A DNA stretch of 50,014 nucleotides from Gemmatimonadaceae bacterium (GCA_019752115.1 JAIEMN010000073.1:1-50014), one strand, 5' to 3'; positions 1 through 7,273 are shown, counted from the first letter of the stretch. A program made the numbers and translations. The notes: generated by a model from the sequence alone, not told the origin.

Positions 1-144
1 GAGCACGGCCGCGACGCACGCGTCGACCTGCGCCGGCGCGACCGGTGGCAGCGCGGCATAGCTGCGCGCCACGCGCTCGGCGAGCGCCGCGTCGGCCGCC
101 TCGTCGTGGGAAGACGGGAACGGCAGTTCCCGGGACTCAGACAT
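1..144 (-). CDS. Hypothetical protein downstream of an ECF sigma factor (partial)
   Basis: This is the first 48 codons of a gene that runs off the left edge. It begins with ATG at 144, with a GGAG-like ribosome site (GTGGAG) about 8 bases upstream, 42 bases after the sigma factor stop. The visible part begins MSESRELPFPSS and is alanine-rich and probably helical; no zinc-binding motif or membrane segment is visible yet. Genes placed directly after an ECF sigma factor are often its anti-sigma factor, so that role is the leading guess from position alone. An ATG that overlaps the sigma stop codon is in another frame and closes after 17 codons, so it is not the start. Confidence 0.6.
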   Translation of the reverse strand, partial: MSESRELPFPSSHDEAADAALAERVARSYAALPPVAPAQVDACVAAVL

Positions 145-186
145 GACTCGACTCCACGAGGAGCCACGTCGTCGCGGGTGCGACGC

Positions 187-738
187 TCATCGCTCCTCCA
201 AAAGATCCGGCAACGTGCCCAGCAGCGCCCGCAAGCGTTCGCTGCCGCGTTTCACGCGCATTTTCAACGCCGATTCGCCGGCCCCGGTCATCGCCGACAT
301 CTCCGAGTACTCGAGCCCTTCGGCGTACTTCAGCAGCAACGCCTCGCGCTGTTGGGGATCCAACTGCGCGAGCGCCTTGATCAGCGCCGCATCCTCCACG
401 CCCGCCGACACCCCCGGGGGCGGCGCCGGCGCCGTATCGAGCGCCGTGTCGTCCTGCACAAAGCGCCGGGTCCGACGACCGCGAGAGGTCTGCGCGTTTC
501 GACACTGGTTCGTCAGGATGCGGAACAGCCAGCCGCGGAACTGGTCACGTTCGTCGTACCGGCCGATCGCGAGATAGGCCCGCAGGAACGTGTCCTGCAC
601 CACGTCTTCCGCATCCGCGCGTTCTCCGAGCATGTGGTAGGCGAACCGCCAGCACGCGTCGTAATACCGCGCGACCAGCGTTCCGAAGGCGTCCGGCTCT
701 CCGGCACGGGTCCGGGCGACCAGTTCCGCGTCGGTCAT
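187..738 (-). CDS. ECF-type RNA polymerase sigma factor
   Basis: 183 residues when started at ATG 738 (MTDAELVARTRAG). Region 2 spans roughly residues 20-90, with the typical ADAEDVVQDTFLRAY core-binding helix and FRGWLF. Region 4 spans roughly 125-178, with LDPQQREALLLKYAEGLEYSEM followed by a helix-turn-helix ending in KMRVKRG. An upstream GTG at 813 would add 25 residues of low similarity to the family, so I prefer 738, although neither start has a clear Shine-Dalgarno sequence. It probably directs core polymerase to a small regulon and is controlled by the truncated gene that follows. A TGA-like palindrome at 825-844 separates it from the upstream agu genes. What it senses cannot be read from the sequence. 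Confidence 0.93.
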   Translation of the reverse strand: MTDAELVARTRAGEPDAFGTLVARYYDACWRFAYHMLGERADAEDVVQDTFLRAYLAIGRYDERDQFRGWLFRILTNQCRNAQTSRGRRTRRFVQDDTALDTAPAPPPGVSAGVEDAALIKALAQLDPQQREALLLKYAEGLEYSEMSAMTGAGESALKMRVKRGSERLRALLGTLPDLLEER

Positions 739-824
739 CGATGAAACAACAGCGGAAACAGGCAATCCGTCACCTGAACCGCTGGTAACGGATTCCCGCA
801 CGGGACGCCCCACATGGGCCGGGC

Positions 825-844
825 GGTCCGATCGGTATCGGACC
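825..844. terminator. Perfect palindrome downstream of the agu genes
   Basis: GGTCCGAT and ATCGGACC form an 8-bp perfect stem around the loop CGGT. It lies about 20 bases past the stop of the DUF2628 gene on the minus strand and before the sigma factor gene. There is no T-run. It could end transcription of the agu operon or serve as an operator for the sigma gene; the sequence does not decide. Confidence 0.45.
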
Positions 845-864
845 CGGCGGCGGTTAGCCGACGC

Positions 865-1521
865 TCAGGCGCCAAGGCTGCCGAGGGTCAGCAGCAGGGT
901 CATCGTGACGAACAGCGCCGTGGCCATCCGGTTCACGCCCCCCAGCCGCTGCATGAGCGCCGCGTCTTCGGCGGGCTCGAGATCCTGATGGGCCACGAAC
1001 ACCGTCGCTGCCCGGGCCCGACGGAACAGGAACCAGTTCGCCGTCCCACCAGCGGCGATCGCCGACGACAGGTTCACCGCCCCCATCATGGTGAGCAGCC
1101 ACTGGTTCTCGGGCTTGAGCAGATCGGCCATGGTATTGGGCACGGTCGCGTCCGTCAGCAGCCGCAGGGCGATGCTGGGCACCAGGAAGAAGATCGCAAA
1201 CGGGAAGTACAGCTTGCGATACAGGAACCACGCCGACGGCAGCATGATCTGCACGACCGCGGCACTCCAGTTCCAAGTGGGCACGAACGTGGGGTCCTCG
1301 AGGAACGGCGCGAGCTTGCGCCGGTACGTGGACTCCCACTTGGCCCCGACGTACGCCGCCAGTCGGGCTTCGGTGATGGGCGAACCGGAGGCCTGCTGCT
1401 GCGCCCGGCGCGCCCAGCGCGGGAGTTCCGGCTCAGGAGACGGGGTGGAGGGCTCCGCTTGTTCCCGGGGCTCGGCGTCGCGGTCGCGGGCGGGATCGTG
1501 ATCCGGTGGGAGCGACGTCAT
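865..1521 (-). CDS. DUF2628 family membrane protein
   Basis: 218 residues from ATG 1521, which overlaps the stop of aguA in an ATGA arrangement, so translation is probably coupled. The N-terminal 40 residues are proline- and acid-rich and probably disordered. The section around WNWSAAVVQIMLPSAWFLYR followed by KLYFPFAIFFLV is typical of DUF2628, a family of small inner-membrane proteins. Further hydrophobic segments lie around WLLTMMGAVNLSSAIAA and at the C terminus (MATALFVTMTLLLTLGSLGA). Its place at the end of an agmatine-degradation operon suggests a membrane role linked to polyamines, but this is only inference from context; no transport motif is visible. Confidence 0.8.
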   Translation of the reverse strand: MTSLPPDHDPARDRDAEPREQAEPSTPSPEPELPRWARRAQQQASGSPITEARLAAYVGAKWESTYRRKLAPFLEDPTFVPTWNWSAAVVQIMLPSAWFLYRKLYFPFAIFFLVPSIALRLLTDATVPNTMADLLKPENQWLLTMMGAVNLSSAIAAGGTANWFLFRRARAATVFVAHQDLEPAEDAALMQRLGGVNRMATALFVTMTLLLTLGSLGA

Positions 1522-2678
1522 GCGGACGCCCCCGTGCGCGCGGCCGGCTGCTGCTGGGACAGGCAGTGCAGGGTGCCCAGCCCCCACACGAGATCCACGG
1601 CGTTGATGCCGATGACCGCGTGGTGCGGGAGCAGCTCCGCCAGGATGTTCAAGGCCACGCGATCGTTGCGGTCGTTGAACGTTGGCACGAGGCACACGCC
1701 GTTGCCGAGGTAGAAGTTCGCGTAGCTCGCCGGCAGGCGCATGCCGTCCATGATCACCGCGCGCGGATAGGGCAGCGTCACGACCCGCAGGCGTTCACCG
1801 CGCGCGTCGGTCGCCGCCTGCAAGCGATGCAGGTTGTCGAGCGAGCGCGCGTGATTCTCGTCGGCGGGGTCTGCTTCATGCGCCAGCACGACCACGCCAG
1901 GCGCCACAAAGCGCGCGATGTCGTCCACGTGGCCGTGCGTGTCATCGCCCACGCACCCTTCACCGAGCCAGATGGTCTTGGTGATGCCGAGGTAGTCGTG
2001 AAACGCCCGTTCATAATCGGCGCGCGTGTAGCCCGGATTGCGGACCTGCACGTCGCTCAGCAGCCACTCCTCCGTGACGAGCATCGTGCCGAGGCCATCG
2101 GTCTCGATGCCGCCGCCTTCGAGAATGAGCGGTTCGCCGGTGTCGTGACGCACCGCGCGCACGAGCGGCAGGCCGGTGACCTGTGCCATGCGGGCGGGGA
2201 CGTTCGCGTCGAGCGCGTAGTTGTCGTACTTCGCCCACGCGTTGAAGCCCCACTGCACGAGCGCCACCGAGCCATCGGCGCGCTGCACGGCCGTGGCGCC
2301 CGAGTCGCGCAACCAGACGCGATCGGTGGGTTCGAGATGCAGGCGGTAGCGCGCCTCGTCCACGCCGTGCAGCGTGAGGCACTCGCGCGCCTCGGCCATC
2401 ACCGCGTCGGAGTGACAGAGAATCTCGACGCGCTGATACGGGGCGAGCGCGCGCACGATCTCCGCATACACCCACGGGATCGGCCCGAACTTGCCGGGCC
2501 AATCCGGCTCATGATGCGGCCAGCCGATCCAGACGGCGTCCTGCGCTTCCCACTCCGCGGGCCAACGGACCGCCGGTGCCTGCCCTGTCGCGTGCATATC
2601 CTTCCAAAGCGAGTGAACCCATCCAGCGGCCGCCGCGAGCAGTTGCGCCTGGCCGCCGGTTGGGTCGGGGGAACTCAT
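1518..2678 (-). CDS. aguA: Agmatine deiminase
   Basis: 386 residues. Hydrolyses agmatine to N-carbamoylputrescine and ammonia, the first step of the agmatine route to putrescine. It belongs to the porphyromonas-type peptidyl-arginine deiminase / guanidino-group hydrolase family, whose active site uses Asp, Glu, His and Cys. Visible signatures are WLRDSGAT (substrate Asp), LILEGGGIETDG, GDDTHGHVDDIARF (catalytic His and Asp) and GTLHCLSQQQPA with the nucleophilic Cys near the C terminus. Length matches the family. The start is ATG 2678, which shares a base with the stop of aguB; a GTG directly before it (2681) is also possible. The following DUF2628 gene overlaps its stop by four bases. Confidence 0.95.
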   Translation of the reverse strand: MSSPDPTGGQAQLLAAAAGWVHSLWKDMHATGQAPAVRWPAEWEAQDAVWIGWPHHEPDWPGKFGPIPWVYAEIVRALAPYQRVEILCHSDAVMAEARECLTLHGVDEARYRLHLEPTDRVWLRDSGATAVQRADGSVALVQWGFNAWAKYDNYALDANVPARMAQVTGLPLVRAVRHDTGEPLILEGGGIETDGLGTMLVTEEWLLSDVQVRNPGYTRADYERAFHDYLGITKTIWLGEGCVGDDTHGHVDDIARFVAPGVVVLAHEADPADENHARSLDNLHRLQAATDARGERLRVVTLPYPRAVIMDGMRLPASYANFYLGNGVCLVPTFNDRNDRVALNILAELLPHHAVIGINAVDLVWGLGTLHCLSQQQPAARTGASA

Positions 2679-3598
2679 CACGACCCCAACCAGCGATTCA
2701 GGATCGGCCCGTACGCGTCGATGCGCCGGTCACGAAGGAACGGCCAGTTGCGCCGCGTCTCCTCGATCAGCGCGAGATCGCAATCGGCCGTGAGAATCGC
2801 CGGCTCGGTGCCCGCCTGCGCGAGGTAGCGGCCGAACGGATCGCAGATGAACGACTGTCCGAAAAACTCCAGACCATCGGTGCCCGGTTCCGGTTCAAAG
2901 CCCACGCGATTGGGCGACGCCACGAACACGCCGTTGGCGATCGCATGCGCGCGCTGCGCCGTGCGCCACGCATCCACCTGCGCCTCGCCGAACGTCGCCT
3001 TCTCGGCCGGATGCCAGCCGATCGCCGTGGGGTCGAACAGGATCTGCGCGCCGAGCAGCGCGGTGATGCGCGCACCCTCGGGGTACCACTGATCCCAGCA
3101 GATCAGCACGCCGATCGTGGCGTACTTGGTCTTCCAGACGCGGAAGCCGTTGTATCCCGGATGCCGGTCCTGCCGCTGATCGCCCGTGACGTCGCCCGGG
3201 GCGAAGTAGTACTTCTCCTCGAAGAGCGGATCGTGCGGGATGTGCATCTTGCGATAGGTCCCCAGCACCGACCCATCGGCGTCGATCACCGTCGCCGAGT
3301 TGCGGTACAGCCCCGGCGCCTCGCGCTCGTAGTAGGGCACGACGATCACGACGTCGAGTTCCTTCGCGAGCGCCTGAAAGGTCTGCACGATGGGCCCGTT
3401 GGCCGGCTGCGCGATATCAAAGCGCTCCGGCTTCACGGTCTTGCAGAAGTACGGCGCGTTGAAGAGTTCCTGCAGACAGATGACCTTGGCGCCCTGGCTG
3501 GCGGCACTGCGCACGCGCGCCACGGCCCGGGTGACGTTGGCCTCGAGGTCGTCGGACGCGGTGTCCTGGACGATACCGATTTTGACGATGGGGGACAT
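2678..3598 (-). CDS. aguB: N-carbamoylputrescine amidase
   Basis: 306 residues from ATG 3598 (MSPIVKIGIVQ). A nitrilase-superfamily amidase that converts N-carbamoylputrescine to putrescine, CO2 and ammonia, completing the pathway begun by AguA. The Glu-Lys-Cys triad is visible: CLQELFN (Glu), YRKMHIPHDP (Lys) and LICWDQWYPEGAR (Cys), the last being the signature of this subgroup. Longer in-frame starts would translate the upstream stem-loop and are unlikely. There is no Shine-Dalgarno sequence; TATCTT ends six bases before the ATG, so the mRNA is probably leaderless. Gene order aguB-aguA-DUF2628 with overlapping stops and starts indicates one operon. Confidence 0.95.
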   Translation of the reverse strand: MSPIVKIGIVQDTASDDLEANVTRAVARVRSAASQGAKVICLQELFNAPYFCKTVKPERFDIAQPANGPIVQTFQALAKELDVVIVVPYYEREAPGLYRNSATVIDADGSVLGTYRKMHIPHDPLFEEKYYFAPGDVTGDQRQDRHPGYNGFRVWKTKYATIGVLICWDQWYPEGARITALLGAQILFDPTAIGWHPAEKATFGEAQVDAWRTAQRAHAIANGVFVASPNRVGFEPEPGTDGLEFFGQSFICDPFGRYLAQAGTEPAILTADCDLALIEETRRNWPFLRDRRIDAYGPILNRWLGS

Positions 3599-3604
3599 GG
3601 GGGA

Positions 3605-3610
3605 AAGATA
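3605..3610 (-). promoter_or_regulatory. -10 box of aguB, leaderless arrangement
   Basis: Read on the minus strand, TATCTT is followed by TCCCCC and then the ATG of aguB. A start six bases after a TAnnnT box would put the transcription start on the first base of the codon. No convincing -35 hexamer is visible because the upstream sequence is the arm of a long stem-loop. Confidence 0.5.
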
Positions 3611-3613
3611 AGC

Positions 3614-3695
3614 AACCCATAACCCAACACCTAAAACCCGAAACCCAGAACTGATCCGTTCTGGGTTTCGGGTTTTAGGTCGTGGGTTTCGGGTT
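3614..3695. repeat. Long stem-loop A (22-bp perfect core) between tetR and aguB
   Basis: Positions 3630-3651 and 3658-3679 are perfect reverse complements (22 bp) around a 6-base loop TGATCC. With mismatches the pairing extends to about 3614-3651 against 3658-3695 (12 of 16 outer positions). The arms are built from short words such as ACCCGAAACCC. The stop codon and last codons of the TetR gene lie inside the right arm. It may act as terminator of tetR; it has no T-run. Its loop and arm words resemble stem-loop B at 4918-4983. Confidence 0.9.
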
Positions 3696-4445
3696 CCTGC
3701 GACGGCGCGGTGCCGTCTCGGGCGCTGCCTCCAGCAACGGCCCCAGGTATCCCACCAGTACGCGTCGCAGTTCATCCAGCATCCCCTTCTTGTCGCTCAC
3801 GAGCGCGCGGGCGCGGAGGAGGCCCTGGCCGATCGTGGCGGCCACGAGCGCGGCGCGGCGGCGGTCGCGATTGGCGAGCTGCGGATTGCGCGCGGCGAAG
3901 AGCACGTCGAGGCGATCGACGAAGCTTTCGAAGAGCTGCGAGCGCAGGCGCGACGGAGCCGATCGGGTGTCGTCGGTGGGGCCTTCATGGCTCGCGAAGA
4001 CGCGGCGGAATGCCGGGTTGCGGTCGTGAAATTCGGCGAGCGGACGCACGATGCGATCGATGAGCTGCTCCAGCGGCAGCTCGTGCGCATCGAGCGGAAA
4101 GGCGCGCTCGTGAATGGCGCGCATCTCATCGGCGTAGCGCAGCGCGAGGCCGGCGATCACGGCGTCGCGGTTGGGGAAGAACTGGTAGAGCGATCCCTTC
4201 GCCGTCCGCGCCTGCTGGGCGATCGCTTCGGCCGTGGCGCCCTCCAGGCCGTGCTCGGCGATGACCGCCGCGGCCGCATCGAGCAGCAGCTCGACACGCT
4301 TCTGGCCGCGGCTCTGCCGGGGGCGGCGACGGAAGGCGTCGGGCGAGTCGGCGGCCGGTTCGGCGGCGGGCGCGCCGGTTGGCTCGGCCGGGGTTGGGGC
4401 GGCGTCGGGCGGGATCGGCGCGGCGGCCGGTCGGCGGGGAGGCAT
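3675..4445 (-). CDS. TetR/AcrR family transcriptional regulator
   Basis: 256 residues. The first 40 residues form a proline- and alanine-rich tail. Residues about 45-100 carry the TetR DNA-binding domain: RVELLLDAAAAVIAEHGLEG, then the recognition helix region ATAEAIAQQARTAKGSLYQFFPNRDAVI. The C-terminal half is the variable helical ligand-binding domain, so the ligand cannot be predicted. The C-terminal tail RRRRNPKPTT is encoded by the arm of stem-loop A, which suggests that the repeat extended the reading frame. Start at ATG 4445 agrees with a promoter whose -10 box ends six bases upstream. The gene diverges from a small lipoprotein gene and probably controls itself and perhaps that neighbour. 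Confidence 0.92.
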   Translation of the reverse strand: MPPRRPAAAPIPPDAAPTPAEPTGAPAAEPAADSPDAFRRRPRQSRGQKRVELLLDAAAAVIAEHGLEGATAEAIAQQARTAKGSLYQFFPNRDAVIAGLALRYADEMRAIHERAFPLDAHELPLEQLIDRIVRPLAEFHDRNPAFRRVFASHEGPTDDTRSAPSRLRSQLFESFVDRLDVLFAARNPQLANRDRRRAALVAATIGQGLLRARALVSDKKGMLDELRRVLVGYLGPLLEAAPETAPRRRRNPKPTT

Positions 4446-4451
4446 GGGGGG

Positions 4452-4480
4452 AGGATAGGGTGACGACCGCCACTTGACAA
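4452..4480 (-). promoter_or_regulatory. tetR promoter with overlapping dyad
   Basis: On the minus strand, TTGTCA (4475-4480), a 17-base spacer and TATCCT (4452-4457) form a good sigma-70-type promoter. Only CCCCCC separates the -10 box from the ATG, so the transcript should be leaderless. A dyad, CTTGAC at 4473-4478 with GTCAAG at 4493-4498, overlaps the -35 element and is a candidate operator for autoregulation. Confidence 0.65.
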
Positions 4481-4507
4481 TGTGACGCTACCGTCAAGAT
4501 TGAACGG

Positions 4508-4540
4508 TGTTAGGTCATGACGCTCTGTTAGGTTATGACG
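4508..4540 (+). promoter_or_regulatory. Direct 15-base repeat in the tetR/lipoprotein intergenic region
   Basis: TGTTAGGTCATGACG at 4508-4522 is repeated as TGTTAGGTTATGACG at 4526-4540, with one mismatch and an 18-base period. The site lies between the divergent tetR and lipoprotein starts, about 60 bases before the latter. Two phased copies suggest tandem binding by a regulator; which protein binds is unknown. Confidence 0.45.
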
Positions 4541-4595
4541 ATGGCGTCGCATTTGTGCGACTCCGAACCCGACCCTCATCCGAGTCTCTCCGCCG

Positions 4596-4907
4596 ATGCC
4601 TCGTTCCCTGCGCTTCCTCGCGGCCGCCACCACGGCGGTCGTCCTCGCCGCCTGCGCCTCCGCCGCCAAGCCGGCCGTGGGCGCCCAGAACGCCGTCCCG
4701 ACGGCCGCCCAGACGTCCATCACGAACGCCATCGACGCGCTCAACGCGCCGTTCGTCGCCTCGGCCAAGTCGAAGAAGTTCTACCCGGCGGCCTGCAGCA
4801 CCGTGAAGCTCATCAAGCCGGCCGATCGCGTCGGCTTCGCGTCGGTGAAGGACGCCGAAGCGGCGGGGTTCGCGAAGGATGCGTACAGCACGGACTGCCG
4901 CTACTAA
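4596..4907 (+). CDS. Small lipoprotein with Ada-type metal-binding-like C terminus
   Basis: 103 residues. A signal sequence with lipobox LAAC (Cys about residue 21) predicts export and lipid anchoring. The C-terminal 43 residues (KFYPAACSTVKLIKP then RVGFASVKDAEAAGFA) resemble the Ada metal-binding-like fold, in which 'Cys ... I K ... R V x F x S ... A x A A G' is typical. The usual closing CxxC is reduced to one Cys (TDCRY), so metal binding is uncertain. The stop codon at 4905-4907 is followed almost at once by stem-loop B. The gene diverges from tetR. No ribosome-binding site is evident. Function unknown. Confidence 0.75.
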   Translation: MPRSLRFLAAATTAVVLAACASAAKPAVGAQNAVPTAAQTSITNAIDALNAPFVASAKSKKFYPAACSTVKLIKPADRVGFASVKDAEAAGFAKDAYSTDCRY

Positions 4908-4917
4908 AACCCGAAGA

Positions 4918-4983
4918 CCCCAAACCCGAAGACCCCGAACTCCCAACTGATCAGTTTGGGGTTCGGGGTCTTCGGGTTTGGGG
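4918..4983. repeat. Long stem-loop B (31-bp arms) between convergent genes
   Basis: Positions 4918-4948 and 4953-4983 are reverse complements with two mismatches in 31, around a loop GATC. The left side also contains a 15-base direct duplication (AAACCCGAAGACCCC, twice). It starts about 10 bases after the lipoprotein stop and ends 8 bases before the glycerate kinase stop on the other strand, a natural place for a bidirectional terminator. It lacks T-runs. Arm words (CCCGAA) and loop context (AACTGATC) are shared with stem-loop A. Confidence 0.92.
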
Positions 4984-4991
4984 TGAACGGG

Positions 4992-6488
4992 TTACCCCCG
5001 GATCAGCACGCCCACCACGTCCATCACATTCGTCCCCGTGGGCCCGGGCTTGAGCAGCGCTTCGGCGGCCTCGAGGGCGTACCACGAGCGGCCGTTGAGC
5101 AGGTCGTCGTCGGGGGAGCGGCCGTGGCGTCGCGCGAGGGCGGGGACAGCGGCGTCCACGATCGCGCCGGCGGCATCCGTGGGGCCGTCGCGGCCGTCGG
5201 TACCGGCGGCGAGCACGGTGATCTGCCAGCCGAACGGATCGCCCTTCGCGGCGGCGGCTTCGAGTTGCAGCGCGGCCGACAGCGCCACCACCTGCATGCG
5301 ACCGCCGCGCATCGGATCCGACATCGCCACGGGGGGTGGCGGCTCCTCGAGCACGTCCACCAACAGCTGCGCTTCGTAGGCGCGCTCCATCGACGCGTGC
5401 TCGAGGGCGAGCAGATGCACGACCGGCTCGCCGCCACTGACCAGCAGCGCGCGATGCCCCTTGGGGAGTGAGGGCGCCAGCGCGAGCGCCCGCTGCGTCA
5501 GCGCGAGCCCCACGGCGTCCGCTTCGCCTTCGATCGGCTGCTCGTCCACCAGCACCGTCTCGATGCCGAGCTGGGTGGCGGCGCGCGCCATGGCCGCGGT
5601 CGCGGCCCGATTCCCCGAGACCACCTCGTACTGCACGCGCGCGAACGCGTCGTGCGTCGGCGCCGGTACCGCGGGCGGCGCGGTGGTCCCGTACACGCCC
5701 AGCGCCTCGGCTTCCTCGCGCGACAGCTGATCGCGCAGCCCGTGCGCATCGATGAGCGCCAGGAACGTCGCGTCATCGAAGGGATCGGAAGAGCAGGGGC
5801 CGGAGCCGATCACGGCCGGATCGTCGCCGATGACATCGCTGATCGCGAACGCGCCGATGTGCGCCACGCCGCGATGCGCGAGTTGGACCGCGAGGCGACC
5901 GGCGCCAAAGCGCAGCAGGCGCCGGCGGATGGCGTTCATTTCGTGGATGGCGAGCCCACTGCCCAGCAAGGTGCTCGCGAGGTTTGCCACGACGGTCTGT
6001 GCGCGATCGGCGTCGCCCACCCGCTGCGCGAGCGGCGCAATCGGCGCCGCGCACAGCGCCGTCGTTCCGCCGGAGATGAGCACGACTGCCAGATCGCCGG
6101 GCTCGATGTCGAGCAGGGCGTCATCGATCGCATCGGCCGCATCCAGTGAGGCCGGGCCGGGTACCGGATGATCGCCGCGCAGCACGCGCAGGCTGGTCGG
6201 CTTGGTCACGCCGAACCAATCGGCCGGCCCCGGATCATGTGCCGCCACAACCACGCCGCCCACGATCGTGACGCCCGTCTCGCCCAGCGCCGCGAGAGCG
6301 CCGGCGGTCATGGCGGGCGAGGCCTTGCCCGTCGCGATGACATGCACGCGCGTCCCGGCGGCGACGTGGTGCGCGCGGCACCAGCGCGCGACCGCGTCCC
6401 GCGTGCAGGGAAACGGCGCCGCGCCCTGCACCGCCGCGTCGTACAACGCGGCGAGCAGGGCGCGGGTGTCCTTCAGCGTACTCGACAT
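4992..6488 (-). CDS. Glycerate 2-kinase (DUF4147/MOFRL family)
   Basis: 498 residues, longer than the roughly 420-450 usual. Members phosphorylate glycerate to 2-phosphoglycerate, feeding glycolysis and serine or glyoxylate metabolism. The N-terminal DUF4147 domain shows IATGKASPAM and VVLISGGTTALCAAP, followed by the NAIRRRL motif typical of the family; the C-terminal MOFRL domain shows VSGGEP, GGRMQVVALSAAL and the signature TDGRDGPTDAAGAIVD. It follows the peroxiredoxin gene by 27 bases on the same strand, so the two may be co-transcribed, although a small hairpin fills the gap. No signal peptide is present, so it should be cytoplasmic. The 'GGRNQE' element of relatives is GGRMQV here. Confidence 0.9.
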   Translation of the reverse strand: MSSTLKDTRALLAALYDAAVQGAAPFPCTRDAVARWCRAHHVAAGTRVHVIATGKASPAMTAGALAALGETGVTIVGGVVVAAHDPGPADWFGVTKPTSLRVLRGDHPVPGPASLDAADAIDDALLDIEPGDLAVVLISGGTTALCAAPIAPLAQRVGDADRAQTVVANLASTLLGSGLAIHEMNAIRRRLLRFGAGRLAVQLAHRGVAHIGAFAISDVIGDDPAVIGSGPCSSDPFDDATFLALIDAHGLRDQLSREEAEALGVYGTTAPPAVPAPTHDAFARVQYEVVSGNRAATAAMARAATQLGIETVLVDEQPIEGEADAVGLALTQRALALAPSLPKGHRALLVSGGEPVVHLLALEHASMERAYEAQLLVDVLEEPPPPVAMSDPMRGGRMQVVALSAALQLEAAAAKGDPFGWQITVLAAGTDGRDGPTDAAGAIVDAAVPALARRHGRSPDDDLLNGRSWYALEAAEALLKPGPTGTNVMDVVGVLIRG

Positions 6489-6495
6489 CTCGAAC

Positions 6496-6515
6496 GTCCG
6501 CGAACGATCGCGGAC
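6496..6515 (-). terminator. Hairpin filling the peroxiredoxin-glycerate kinase gap
   Basis: GTCCGCGA and TCGCGGAC pair perfectly (8 bp) around a 4-base loop. It begins directly after the peroxiredoxin stop codon and ends 7 bases before the glycerate kinase start. It may reduce read-through or cover the downstream ribosome site; no T-run follows. Confidence 0.45.
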
Positions 6516-7100
6516 TTACTTCGTGCCGGCGGCCTTCGTGATCGCCGTGCCGAGTTCCGCGTACGCATCCTGCGACATCTGCAGGAACGGCGTCGCGACA
6601 TACGCGATCTTGCCGGCCGGATCGATCACGTACAGGAAGCGCTTGTGGTATCCCGTGCCGGCGCTCGCGCCGTAGGCCACGCCCACCTTGCGATCGACAT
6701 CGGCGGCGAAGTGGAACGGGAACTTGGCGTCCACCGCCCACGACGTCAGCGCGCTGTCGGGATCGACGCTCACGCCCACGAGCGTCACCTTCTTCCCGCC
6801 CTTGAACACATCCGCGTACTTGTCGCGGTAGTTCTCCATCTGCATGGTGCAGCCGCTGGTGCGGGCCTTCGGGAAGAAGGCGAGGATGATCGTTTCGCCC
6901 TTATGCTCGGAGAGCTTGAACGGCTTCTTCTCGAGACCGGCCGAGGTGACCCAGGGCACGGTGAAGTCGGGCGCGGCGTCGCCGACCTTGAGCGGGGACG
7001 GCGCCGGGGCCGGCGTGCCCTGCGCGGCCGCGAACGACGGAGCAAGAACCAACGTGGCCGCGGCCACCGCGGCACGAACCAGCGACTTCGACATCAGCAT
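6516..7100 (-). CDS. Exported 1-Cys peroxiredoxin (AhpC/TSA family)
   Basis: 194 residues. A signal peptide (about residues 1-27, ending AAAQG) predicts export to the periplasm. The thioredoxin-like domain follows, with the peroxidatic motif PKARTSGC: Pro77, Thr81 and Cys84 match the P-x3-T-x2-C signature of peroxide-reducing enzymes of the BCP/AhpC type. No second cysteine is present, so it should be a 1-Cys enzyme that needs an external thiol reductant. GTGYHKRFLYVIDPAGKIAYV is the usual C-terminal strand and turn region. ATG 7100 has AGGAG six bases upstream, supporting this start. The glycerate kinase gene follows by 27 bases. Confidence 0.93.
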   Translation of the reverse strand: MLMSKSLVRAAVAAATLVLAPSFAAAQGTPAPAPSPLKVGDAAPDFTVPWVTSAGLEKKPFKLSEHKGETIILAFFPKARTSGCTMQMENYRDKYADVFKGGKKVTLVGVSVDPDSALTSWAVDAKFPFHFAADVDRKVGVAYGASAGTGYHKRFLYVIDPAGKIAYVATPFLQMSQDAYAELGTAITKAAGTK

Positions 7101-7273
7101 GCAGGACTCCTGAAGGAGTTCGAATGGGAGGGAACCGCGAGAACGCTACTGGACGGAGGCTGTCGCCGCTACCGGACGGGGGGTGACCTCGCCGGAGGAC
7201 AACGGGGCGACGCCACCGGGCGGTTTCCGTGATCCTCCTCTCGAAAACCGACTCGCACGAGCGTTTGAGACGC

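Noticed and set aside
739-813. N-terminal extension of the sigma factor from GTG 813
   Set aside because: The 25 extra residues do not look like family sequence, and MTDAELVARTRAG is the usual N terminus.
4508-4540. TGTTAGGT direct repeat considered as a CRISPR or attachment site
   Set aside because: Only two copies 18 bases apart, no integrase or cas gene nearby; a regulator site is simpler.
3614-4983. Stem-loops A and B considered as ends of one transposon carrying tetR and the lipoprotein
   Set aside because: Each is a complete hairpin by itself; there is no transposase and no target duplication between them. They look like separate insertions of related elements.
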